DNA of 64,000 nucleotides from Neoarius graeffei (lineage: Eukaryota > Chordata > Actinopteri > Siluriformes > Ariidae), in the NCBI RefSeq assembly GCF_027579695.1, contig NC_083575.1, positions 36,815,654 to 36,879,653 on the forward strand, in the 5' to 3' direction. This document shows, piece by piece, positions 38,601-50,190 of the stretch. The notes beneath the pieces are model-generated. The model worked only from the letters and a program-made list of their open reading frames with translations. It ran no database searches and had not been told where the DNA came from. The first letter of the stretch is position 1. Every line of letters starts with the position of its first letter. The position numbers and the translations under genes were made by a program.

Positions 38601-41600
38601 GTTAATTGGTGGCTTTAAATTGACTGTAGGTGTGAATGGTTGTTTGTCTCCATGTGTCAGCCCTGCGATGACCTGACGACTTGTCCAGGGTAGGGGTCGA
38701 CCAATAATCGGCCTGGCCGATATATCGGGCCAATATTCTGCATTTTTAGGGTTATCGATATCGGCCATAATTTCCACCGATATGCCGATAACATGCCTTT
38801 CTGCAGCCATTTCGTTCCTAACGGGACTGTCACTGCACGTCCTTTCCTGCACTCACCTCTCTGAGTTCAAGAACACGGTCCCGCCCACCACAACATCTGA
38901 TTTGTTGTGAACTGTTTCAAGGCGGCCGTACGGGCACTCGGGCAGAAGCGGCACAAGGGATACAGCCAATCAACATGCGTAGCTAAACGCTGTGAACTGT
39001 TTCAAGGCGGCCGTATGGGCACTTGGGCAGAAGCGGCACAAGGGATACAGCCAATCAACATGCGTAGCTAAACTCTGAACTGTTTCAAGGCGGCCGTATG
39101 GGCACTCGGGCAGAAGCAGATCCCACTTCAAGGTAAGGACATGCTGCTTTTGCCGCAATAAGTCACAAACACACAAGTTGCAAAAGCACAACATTATTAT
39201 ATGTTTACATTCTTCATCTACTACTCATTAAAACTGTCCATTTGCATCTGTGTAGCCAGGCAAACTTAGGTTATGGAAGGAAGCACTTGAATTAGCCTAC
39301 AACCAACTAGTCTCGCTGAAACTACATGTAATGTTGTCCATAGTAAGCAGTCCCCAGCATAACGTAGGCTGCAGTCATTTTTAAATCCCCGTCTGGAAAC
39401 GTTGTGAATGTGTCAGTAGTTCTACTCGAACAGTAGAATGACAGCCATACAGAGAGGTGGTCAAGGGAAGACGAAATAAAACGTAGTGTTTGTGTTCTGT
39501 AGGCTAGCGCAAGCCTACTGGCTATTTGTTATGGTGATGAGTAAACTTCATGACGTGACTCGTGCTCAAAAAGCGCATTGCACTTGTATATGTTAGGTAA
39601 CTTTATAAAGCGCTATTTGAACATTTAAACAAGCCAGGTGTGATATGGTGCTAGTAGGCTGTGTAATACTGTAGGGAGTTTGTCAGGACGCTTGTTGTGG
39701 GCTCAGTAATTAATTGTGTCGTGGATGCACACTTGCTTGGATAAACGGTAATGAACAAAATACATCAATTAAACTCTTGACTTAAATGTTCTTATGCTAC
39801 TTCACATTGCGCTGTAATGTACTCCACTATTTATAATTCTTGCGCAAGTGATTCTCCTCACTAGCGCTTCTGATTCGGAAAGTGATATACTCTTAAAGGA
39901 GCAGAGCCGTAGATGGTTACTTGTTAAGTTGTTACATAATAGGGAGTGATGGCCTACTTTATGTTTGATTTTAATTTTTAAAAAATGCTGCAGGCAGCTC
40001 CCTACACTGGATTTGTTATTTAAAAACTACTTGAAGTTGGTAAGTCTTACTTAGTTCTTAGTGTAAAAGAATCCAGAGTGTATTTTCATTTATTTTCCAC
40101 TGAAAATGGTGAGCTGTAATATAGTAGGGAGTGATTTATTTTTTTATTGGTGAATATTTATTTTATTATTATTTCTCAGGGCGGCACGGTGGTGGTGGTT
40201 AGCACTGTCACCTCACAGCAAGAAGGTCCAGGTTCGAGCCCCGTGGCCGGCGAGGGCCTTTCTGTGCGGAGTTTGCATGTTCTCCCCGTGTCCGCGTGGG
40301 TTTCCTCCGGGTGCTCCGGTTTCCCCCACAGTCCAAAGACATGCAGGTTAGGTTAACTGGTGACTCTAAATTGACCGTAGGTGTGAATGTGAGTGTGAAT
40401 GGTTGTCTGTGTCTATGTGTCAGCCCTGTGATGACCTGGCGACTTGTCCAGGGTGTACCCCGCCTTTCGCCCGTAGTCAGCTGGGATAGGCTCCAGCTTG
40501 CCTGCGACCCTGTAGAACAGGATAAAGTGGCTAGAGATAATGAGATGAGATGAGATTATTTCTCATTTTATTCTAACTAATGTTTGACTTTATTGTACAA
40601 ATGCTGCTGGCATCTCCCTGCACAAAATTTCATGTTCAATTTTACAATTAAACATACATTTCATGGATATGAAGGTCTGTGTCAGTGTGTGCTATGTTTA
40701 ATTTCATGTGAATTATAATGTTTACATTTATCGGTTGCACATATTGGTTATCGGCATCCCAATTCCATAATTATCGGTATTGGCCCTGAAAAAAAACATA
40801 TCGGTCGATCCCTAGTCCAGGGTGTACCCCGCCTCTCACCCATCATCAACTGGGATGGGCTCCAGCTTGCCTGCAACCCTGTAGAACAGGATAAGCGGCT
40901 ACAGATAACGGATGGCTCTCGCCCATAGTCAGCTGGGATAGGCTCCAGCTTTCCCGCAACCCTGCACAGAATAACCACTGCACCACATACATATGTTCCA
41001 GATGTTATTTCATAGTTGTGATGTCTTCAGTATTGTTCTACAGTGTAGAAAATAGTCCAAATACAGAAAAACCTATGAATAAGTAGGGGTGTCCAAACCT
41101 TTGTAAAAAGTAATGACTTGTTGTCAACATGATCTTTTTTTCATATTATTTATTTGTATTGAGTATCCGATGTTTATTTCATAGACAGACAGTAATTGAC
41201 TGTACAAATTATTATTATTTTATTATTATTATGTCTTTCACTGTAGTGCTTTAGTTTTAAAAACCTATTCACACCGAAGCCATATCTGATTCACTGATTC
41301 CGTAATACGACATGAAGCAGCCTTGTTGAAAATATCTTCCACAATTTAACATCTTTTCCTGGAAGCACCGTCCAGCCATGTGCACGTTGTACAAAAGAGA
41401 ACCACCACAGCAAGACTTTAGGAACATTTGAATTGCATATGAGGAACTAATAGGCTCTAGGGACAACGGTGAAACTGCTGCCTACCAAACGGCTCATTTA
41501 CATCCAGAGCCATTTCCTGTGCGCAGTGACGAAGGCTTTCAAAGCCACTGCACTCGACCACGGCCCCTACAGAGTGGCTTTTCAATTAAACCTGCTCTGA

Positions 41601-43917
41601 AAAAAAGCATGCACACATTACACACATGTACAGTACTGCATATACATATTATATATATACTACCGCACTGTTCTTTTCAATGAAGATCACTGTAAACTCA
41701 TCAGAAATACACTCTATAGATAGTTTTCTCTGACGTCACGGCATTCCGGGGAACGCCCTCCAGCCGCCATATTGTGGGGCAAACAAAGGACCATCGCCAT
41801 TACTGGCTACGTTATCTTGGACGAATTTATAAAGTTATATAGTCAGTTTTCTAAAATAAAGATCAATGTCGGCAAAATCAAGCAAACGGAAGTATATAGA
41901 TACATTAGACGACATCTCACGACAACAGTATGCAGCCAAACTGGCCTTGATTGGGGGAATTGACCCCTATGAAGTGGACAAAGATGCATTTTCAAGTGAC
42001 TATGCAGGGCTGCCATCCATATCGTACCCTGATATTGTGAACTATTTCGTGAATAGTAAAAGTGCCTACAGTACACACTTGACGACCTCAAAGCATACAA
42101 GTCGCTGGAGTCATACAATTATTTTGTCTGTGGCTGGGTCCGTGAAGTCCACCATATAAAACCAAGTGACAGTCGTGTCCTAATTACAGCCAAGGTATGC
42201 AAACATTGGAATTTTAGAGCTCTCAACACTGCATATAAATATATGTGTGTGTATAATATCGAGTTGATTTAAGACTATTATGAATACTGTGCAATATTAC
42301 TTTTCATCGGAAAGCTGCGCACATTTGCGTGAAGCTGCGCAAATGTGCGCAGCTTTCCGATTCACTGTTTTTTTCTCATCCTTATACTTCCTATGTTTCA
42401 TGGACTGTAACGGATTTGCTTATTTAGTAATTTTAATACAGAATTTACTTTGAAATTATAATCAGACACTCCAACGCCCCCCCTAAAAAAAAATTGGATC
42501 TGCGTGATTCAGCCGTGAAAAAGGCGGCATCCGCCAAAAGGCGCGCTGTTTGCATCCCTGCATACAGAATAGACCTAAAATGTTTTTCAAAAATGACCCT
42601 TGTGTGGGCGGCATGGTGGTGTAGTGGTTAGCGCTGTTGCCTCACAGCAAGAAGGTCCTGGGTTCGAGCCCCGGGGCCGGCGAGGGCCTTTCTGTGCGGA
42701 GTTTGCATGTTCTCCCCGTGTCCGCGTGGGTTTCCTCCGGGTGCTCCGGTTTCCCCCACAGTCCAAAGACGTGCAGGTTAGGTTAACTGGTGACTCTAAA
42801 TTGACCGTAGGTGTGAATGTGAGTGTGAATGGTTGTCTGTGTCTATGTGTCAGCCCTGTGATGACCTGGCGACTTGTCCAGGGTGTACCCCGCCTTTCGC
42901 CCGTAGTCAGCTGGGATAGGCTCCAGCTTGCCTGCGACCCTGTAGAAGGATAAAGCGGCTAGAGATAATGAGATGAGATGAGACCCTTGCGTGAGTGAAG
43001 TGACAAGTGTCAAATAGAAACGTGACAAATGAGCGATATTGAGTGTACATTACAATGTAAATGTACGGTCAGCGGTTCCAGTTAGGCATTCTCAAGAGAT
43101 TGTTGACACGATGTTTTGGTTTCCAAAAACAAACTTAAACACAATTGATTGTTTATTTAAACAACTTACCACTTATAAAATGATCGGAGCAGACTTTGCT
43201 GTGTTTGGAAGGCTGATAATCCTTGCAGTTGATTCTCGCAAGCCATAGATTTCTCCTTTGTAAGCTGAGTTTCTTTGTTTGCTCGCCTTCGTGCTCCCGT
43301 ACAGTGGGAATTCCATAAAAGCTCCGCTTGACGTCATCATCTGACCTATTACGACAGCCGTGAATACAACAGGTGTGCACCATTGCTAGCTTTAAATAGC
43401 CTGCTTGGGTTCTTTTGAAGACTTTGTACTCGCGTGCTACAATGTGTGCTCAGTCACCCGTACGGTAAGCTTGGCCCGCAAGATGGCCGCCAGTAGGGAA
43501 TTCCCGACTCTGTGACGTCATGTGAAAACTATCTATACATTGCTAATGTGGTAAATGACTATTCTAGCTGCATATGTCTGGTTTTTGGTGCAATATCTCC
43601 ATAGGTGTATAGAGGCCCATTTCCAGCAACTCTCACTCCAGTGTTCTAATGGTACAATGTGTTTGCTCATTGCCTCAGAAGGCTAATGGAGGATTAGAAA
43701 ACCCTTGTACAATCATGTTAGCACAGCTGAAAACAGTTGAGCTCTTTAGAGAAGCTATAAAACTGACCTTCCTTTGAGCAGATTGAGTTTCTGGAGCATC
43801 ACATTTGTGGGGTCGATTAAATGCTCAAAATGGCCAGAAAAATGTCTTGACTATATTTTCTATACTTTTCATGGAAAACACAAAATTGTCTGGGTGACCC
43901 CAAACTTTTGAACGGTA

Positions 43918-43951
<34 letters not shown>

Positions 43952-44326
43952 TCTCTCATCTCATTATCTTAAGCCGCTTTATCCTGTTCTACAGGGTCGC
44001 AGGCAAGCTGGAGCCTATCCCAGTTGACTACGGGCGAAAGGCGGGGTACACCCTGGACAAGTCGCCAGGTCATCACAGGGCTGACACATAGACACAGACA
44101 ACCATTCACACTCACATTCACACCTACGGTCAATTTAGAGTCACCAGTTAACCTAACCTGCATGTCTTTGGACTGTGGGGGAAACCGGAGCACCCGGAGG
44201 AAACCCACGTGGACACGGGGAGAACATGCAAACTCCACACAGAAAGGCCCTTGCTGGCCACGGGGCTCGAACCCAGGACCTTCTTGCTGTGAGGCGACAG
44301 CGCTAACCACTACACCACCGTGCCGC

Positions 44327-44371
<45 letters not shown>

Positions 44372-47300
44372 GATGAACATATGCACAGGGCATTAAAACA
44401 GCCTCATAGTAGATTTTTTCCCATAATCTCCGAATGTTTATCAATATCTGCTGCAACAGATTCGACCATTTGTTTTTGTTTCCAATTACTTTTTTTCCCA
44501 TTCTACCAAACTTTTTCTTGATTACATCAAGAAAAAATACCCATGCACAGTTCACTGGGCAAAGCCTAACCCATTTAAATGCATCCTAATCCTGAGTAGA
44601 TTAAAACCAGGTTTTTTTAGGTGTGTAAAGCAGGCAATGTGTTCACCCACTCCCTTCTCCTTTGCGCTGTTCCTCCTACTCTGTTGGTAGTGGGGATTTG
44701 TGTACAGCTTGTGTGACATGTTTCTTCTTCAAAACCCCAGTCTCACTTACTCTCATCTTACACCTAACACCCTTGGGCACATTAGGAGTGTTAATCGTTG
44801 GGGCACCGAAATTTACATATGATTGCATACACAGACTGAAGTGTTACTTCGATACTTACATGCACTAAGTATTGCAGGGTTTCACGTGACGTCACATCCG
44901 CCTCATTGGTTATTCGAAACTTTAGCTGGTGGTCTACTAAAGCTCAGTTGACAAAGCGTTTGTACGGAGAAGGTGCATTGCTCGCATGAAAAATGCCTCA
45001 CGCTTGCGTTGTTTTAGGTTGCTCGAATCGATCAAACCGTGAAACTGATAAAAGTTTCTTCAGGGTTCCCCGTGAACTAATAAAAAAGGGTGAATGAACA
45101 GGATTTCACAAAAAGACGTCAAGAAAAGTGGCTTTTGAACCTCTCGCTGAAATCGAAGGGAGCCGAGTCGAAGCATGCTCTAGTTTCACTTGGTGAAAGG
45201 TTTGTATTTCCCTTTCAGCCATGTTCTTAGTGTTTTCCGAGTACTTTTCTTGCTATGTGCCGTTATTTTATGGTCCTTTTTTTTGTCACGAAGCGCTAAA
45301 GTCCCCAGCTGTTTCTTTGTTTACTCCTCACAAAGTCCATATGCATAAAGGTCGCGACAAAATTCTTCCCCAGCCGTACAGTGATCACTTCTCCGTCTTG
45401 TTTAACTAAGATCCAGGTCTTTAAAGGGGTTTCTGATGATCTTTGTGAATGATTTAGCTGAGAGATACAGTAAGAGCCAACACAAGTGAGAATCAAGCCA
45501 ACTGTTGTTTGTTTACACTTCAACTTGCAGCTCTTCATTGTAAAGACACGAATGAAAAGCTTAAAAAAAACATACTTACACGGGCAAAAACAATACAGGA
45601 TTCATTCGGCAGCGACTTGATAGCGAGGTCCTTTACCCAGCCACATACAAAAAAGTTGTAAGCCTCCATACTCTTCCACGCTTTCATCTGTTTTGCGGTG
45701 TAGAAGGACGTCTGCAACACCAGATAGTTCGAGATGTCGGGGAACTCGACTGAAGGGTAGTTTTCGAGATCGTATGATAAATCCTTCTTTCCCAGACTGT
45801 AGGGGTCGATTCCATTGCACACAGCAATCTTCTGAATATATCTAAAGCCAGCAGTGGCTTCTACAGTAGATTACGAGAGTACTCTGATAAGTTATCGCTA
45901 GTTGTTTGCACTACGGCAGCCGTTTAGACCACCAGCTATTTCACTTCCGGTAAAACTGCTAAGAAAAATCACGTGACTGAAACCCAGCAATTGAATGTAG
46001 CCCATTTAGAAAGTGACTAAACAAAAAGATTGTGTGTAATAAAAGATGAAGCACTTTGTGATATACTTAAGTCATATGTGATTTAATCTAGACGAGCAAA
46101 ACCGATATTTTCTCTGACACAATGTGATGTAGATCTGCCTGAGCCTGGCACGTCTGCTACACTACCTGGCCCACTCGCCACTCGGCTCCCTCACCCTGCT
46201 GGATTTCAGGCCCAGGCAGTTTGTACTAGTGAACGGAGAGTTAAAGGTGACCGATCTAGACGACGCCAGTGTGGAGGACACGCCCTGTTCAGGCTCTTCA
46301 CCTACTGACTGCCTCTTAGAGTTCCCTGCTCGCAACTTTACCCTCCCGTGCACCAGCGGCTACTGCCAGGGTATTAACGAGAAGAGGAATCTATACAATG
46401 CTTACAGGTAAGCACTGGCCATGGACCGAGAACTGAAGCAATTATGATGCTGCTGTGTTCAGTTAGCTCTATAATTACAGTGCTTCTCAAAACGGGGTTT
46501 GTGAAACTTAGCCAGGAGGTCCATTTTTTTTTTCTTATTTTTTTACTTTGCTACAGTGCTGGAAGTCACAACCTATCATTATCAAAATGATTAAATTTGT
46601 TATTGAATTCTTACAGTTATTAGCATATTTGACTGGTCACTTGAATTGTATAGGTTTCATCCAAACCTCAAAAATTCAAAGAAACTGGCCTGTAAATCAT
46701 TTTAACTTGGATGTAATATATTCTTTTGATGGAAAGTTCAAGAGTAGAAAGCTCTCCAGAAGACTTCAATACATATTGTATTATATGATTGTATCAGTCA
46801 CAATATTTTATTGTACACATTGAAATCATATTCATATAATAAAATGTCCTGAAATCCGTCCATGGAATTTATTTTAGAGTTAAAAAGGTCCTGGGCTACA
46901 AAATTGGACACAGCTTTCTTTATTACAACTGACACAACAATACAAGATAGGCACTACATTTTCACGAGAGCTGTATGAGTATTTATTCTTTGCTGTATTG
47001 TCGCTCTAATTGTTCTTCATGTTGTTGCCAGGTTCTTCTTCACCTACCTGCTTCCTCACAGTGCTCCCTCAGCCCTGAGGCCTCTCCTCGCCAACATCGT
47101 CAACTCGACAGGTCAGTACGTTTTCTCTCACACACTTTGCTGGAGCGAGCTACAATCAGAATCCTGCCTATTTCCCTTTTTTTTCTTCTTTATTTTTCTC
47201 TCGCTCCTCTTGTGTATCTCCACCCATGTTTTGTGTGTGTGTGATATCAGCTTGTTCATCCAGCTGATGGAATGTCACATAGGGTTTGAAATCTGCCTTT

Positions 47301-47530
47301 CTGGTGCGCAGCAGGCCGTTAAGATGCGGGTACTGTGTGTGGGCTTGCTTGGTGCTGATGATATCCGTGTGTTCATAAAGTGCTGAATCATAAAGAGCTC
47401 ATTCTGAACTAATTTACGTTCGGTTTTTTTTGCTTTTGGTGGGGTTTTTTTGTTTGTTTTTTTGGTGCATGTTTATCATGTGATTCATCTTCCACGAACA
47501 GTGAAGCTTTGGAGAATGCAGAAGAATGTT

Positions 47531-47585
<55 letters not shown>

Positions 47586-47721
47586 AGGGGAGCTTCTCTG
47601 GGACACAGATGAGACTCTAGCTCACCTTGAGAAGGTGTTGGAAATGTATAGGAATGGACATTACCTTTTGAATGACACACAGATACACAAAATAAGTAAG
47701 TAACCCCCTCCCCCACCACCA

Positions 47722-47766
<45 letters not shown>

Positions 47767-50147
47767 CACACGTCTGTTTATCTTACTATCCATGTGAGGT
47801 CCCTCCATGGACACACGGTAATTATTAGAAAGAATTCAGAAAGATCTCCGCTTACATGGTCTTTGACACAATATCTGAGGTAATGAGGATAAAAAAAGAC
47901 AATACGCGTCAGTAAGTTATAGAGATTTTAGCTATATTATTGAGATATTTAAATATCTCAGTGTTGCAAAAATGAGGAACAAGTTTTCATTTTTGTTAAG
48001 AATTTTATTGTGCATTTGACTTTTCTGTAATATGTTTTCCTTTTCCATTTCTTTATGTTCTTTTGTTTTCTTTGTGAAGAATAAGGCATGAGCAGAGACT
48101 TGCCGCACTGCATAGAAACATCAGCAGCTGTTCACTTTTGGCTACAAGCATTAGCTGCTGGTCAGTTTAACAGAGTTTACTAACTAACACTGTCACCTCA
48201 CAGCAAGAAAGTTTTGAGTTCGAGCCTCACAGCCGACTCGGACCTTTCTGTGTGGAAATATTCTCGTCATGCCTGTGTGGGTTTCCACTGGGTGCTCCGA
48301 TTTCCTCCCACAGTCCAAAGACATGAGGATTAGGTTAACTGGATCCTCTAAATTGCCCATAGGTGTGAATGAGAGTGTGACAGTTGTTTCTGTGATAGAT
48401 TGGTGACCTGCCCAGGGTGAACCCCGCCTTTCGCCTGAAGTCAGCTGGGATTGGCTCCAGCTTCAAGCTGTGACCCTGACAGATAAGCAGTATTGCTGGG
48501 TTTCACATAACGTCACATCCGCCTCATTAGTTATTCAGAACTTTAGCTGGTGGTCTACCAAAGCTCAATTGACAAAGTGTTTGTACGGAGAAAGTGCATT
48601 GCTCGCATGAAAAATACTTCACGCTTGCGTTGTTTTAGGTTGTTTGAATCGATCAAACCATGAAACGGATAAGTTTCTTCAGGGTTCCCCGTGAACTAAT
48701 AAAAAAGGGTGAACAAACACAGGATTTCACAAAAAGACGTGGAGAAAGATGGCTTTTGAACCTCTAGCTGAAATCGAAGGGAGCCGAGCCGAAGCATGCT
48801 CGAGTTTGAAGTGATCACTTGGTGAAAGGTTTGTATCTCCCTTTCAGCTATGTCCTTAGTGTTTTCCGAGTATTTTTCTTGCTATGTGTCGTTATTTTAC
48901 TGTGCTTTTTTTAGTCACGAAGCGCTAAAGTCCCCAGCTGTTTCTATGTTTACTCCTCACAGTCCATATGCATGAAGGTCACGACAAAATTCTTACCCAG
49001 CCGTACAGTTACAATGCGCCGTGATCACTTCTCCGTCTTGTTTAACTAAGATCCAGGTCTTTAAAGGGGTTTCTGATGATCTTTGTGAATGATTTACTTG
49101 AGATAAGAGCCAACACAAGTGAGAATCAAGTCAACTGTTGTTTGTTTACACTTCAACTTGCAGCGCTTTGTTGTAAAGATGCGAATGAAAAGTAAAAAAA
49201 AAATACTTACACGGGCAAAAACAATACAGGATTCATTCGGGAGAGACTTGATAGCGAGGTCCTTTACCCAGCCACATACAAAAAAGTTGTAAGCCTCCAT
49301 ACTCTTCCATGCTTTCATCTGTTTTGCGGTGTAGAAGGACGTCTGCAACCCCAGATAGTTCGAGATGTCGGGGAACTCGACTGAAGGGTAGTTTTCGAGA
49401 TTGTATGACAAATCCTTCTTTCCGAGACTGTAGGGGTCGATTCCATTGCGCATAGCAATCTTCTGAATATATCTAAAGCCAGCAGTGGCTTCTAGATTAC
49501 GAGCGTACTCTGATAAGTTATCGCTAGTTGTTTGCACTATGGCAGCCGTTTAGACCACCAGCTATTTCATTTCCAGTAAAACCGCTAAGAAAAGTCACGT
49601 GACTGAAACCCAGAAATAAATAATGGATGAATGGAACTGTAAACAAATGTAATATTTAGATGCCTAAAAGTTGATGAACTACACTGTCCATTTGTGACGC
49701 ACACACAAAATGCCTGTTTCTCTGGTCCCACTTCACACCACTTTCCCACATAAAGACGAAATTAATAAAAATGAGAAACACAAAGGGAAATATGTACTGC
49801 AAAAAAAAAAAGATTATTGCTAAAAGAAAAAGGTTTTACAATTCATCAGTTTGGTTTGAAATGTAAATATTTTTGCAACTCACAAAAGTCTCACCTTATA
49901 ATATGTTCTTTCTTGTCACTACTAAAAATCTTACTTGGACTCCATATCTTCCCTGCATGAAATATCTGATAACATTTTAACATGATTACCCACAGCAGGC
50001 CTTCTCCTCCTATGACTGATAAGCAGTCAGGGGTGGTTACATAATCCACTCGTCTCTCCTTCCTGTCCTGTGTTCCTCTAGTTCCTGCTCTGGTTCAGCG
50101 GGATGCATTTCACCCTGCAATATGAATGTGCATCCTAAATTCTGGCA

Positions 50148-50190
<43 letters not shown>

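Larger units (their letters stand above)
38691..40814. mobile_element. hAT element inserted in a SINE (8-bp duplication GTCCAGGG)
   Basis: GTCCAGGG is duplicated at 38683-38690 and 40815-40822, and the two SINE halves rejoin at that point. Termini TAGGGGTCGACCAATA and inverted TAGGGATCGACCGATA. The 2124-bp element has repeated ATCGG-type motifs near both ends, 85-bp tandem repeats (38909-39115) and a nested SINE (40179-40554). No coding sequence is recognised. Confidence 0.85.
37536..41105. mobile_element. Tc1-like MITE host, expanded by nested insertions
   Basis: The left end CAGTCAAAAGTTTGGACAC (37536) is matched by the right end GGGGTGTCCAAACCTTTG (to about 41105). Between them lie a minus-strand SINE, a duplicated 94-bp segment (37823-37918 and 38331-38424), and a + strand SINE that holds a hAT element with another SINE. 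Only about 0.6 kb belongs to the MITE itself. Confidence 0.75.
41719..43533. mobile_element. THAP/YqaJ-type element (copy ii), TATA duplication
   Basis: Termini GATAGTTTTC (41719) and inverted GAAAACTATC (to 43533) are followed on the inside by TGACGTCA on both sides. TATA flanks both ends (41715-41718, 43534-43537). The element interrupts a Tc1-like repeat whose halves rejoin as cactctatacattgc, which supports a 4-bp duplication. It carries a + strand first exon (41866-42194) and a convergent THAP exon (43383-43170), plus a nested SINE (42607-42982). Confidence 0.75.
41659..43918. mobile_element. Tc1-like MITE, interrupted by THAP-type element copy ii
   Basis: The left piece 41659-41714 (CTACCG, then CACTGTTCTTTTCAATGAAG) and the right piece 43538-43918 (ending CCCCAAACTTTTGAACGGTA) are two halves of one widespread fish Tc1-related repeat as I remember it. 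The left piece lacks about 45 bp of its terminal repeat. A (TA)n array follows. Confidence 0.6.
44871..45989. mobile_element. THAP/YqaJ-type element (copy iii), upstream of pkdcc exon 3
   Basis: Left end GCAGGGTTTCACGTGACGTC; the inverted right end reads GCTGGGTTTCAGTCACGTGA. A + strand THAP start (44994) and a minus-strand first exon (45822-45580) converge. It is a sister of the copy at 48493-49615: long stretches are nearly identical and in the same orientation. The target duplication is unclear (ATT/AAT). Its right end is about 145 nt from pkdcc exon 3. Confidence 0.75.

Noticed and set aside
47700-47701. Alternative donor GT at 47700 for exon 5
   Set aside because: Using it would break the frame into exon 6; the gtaagtaa donor at 47696 keeps phase 1 and is stronger.
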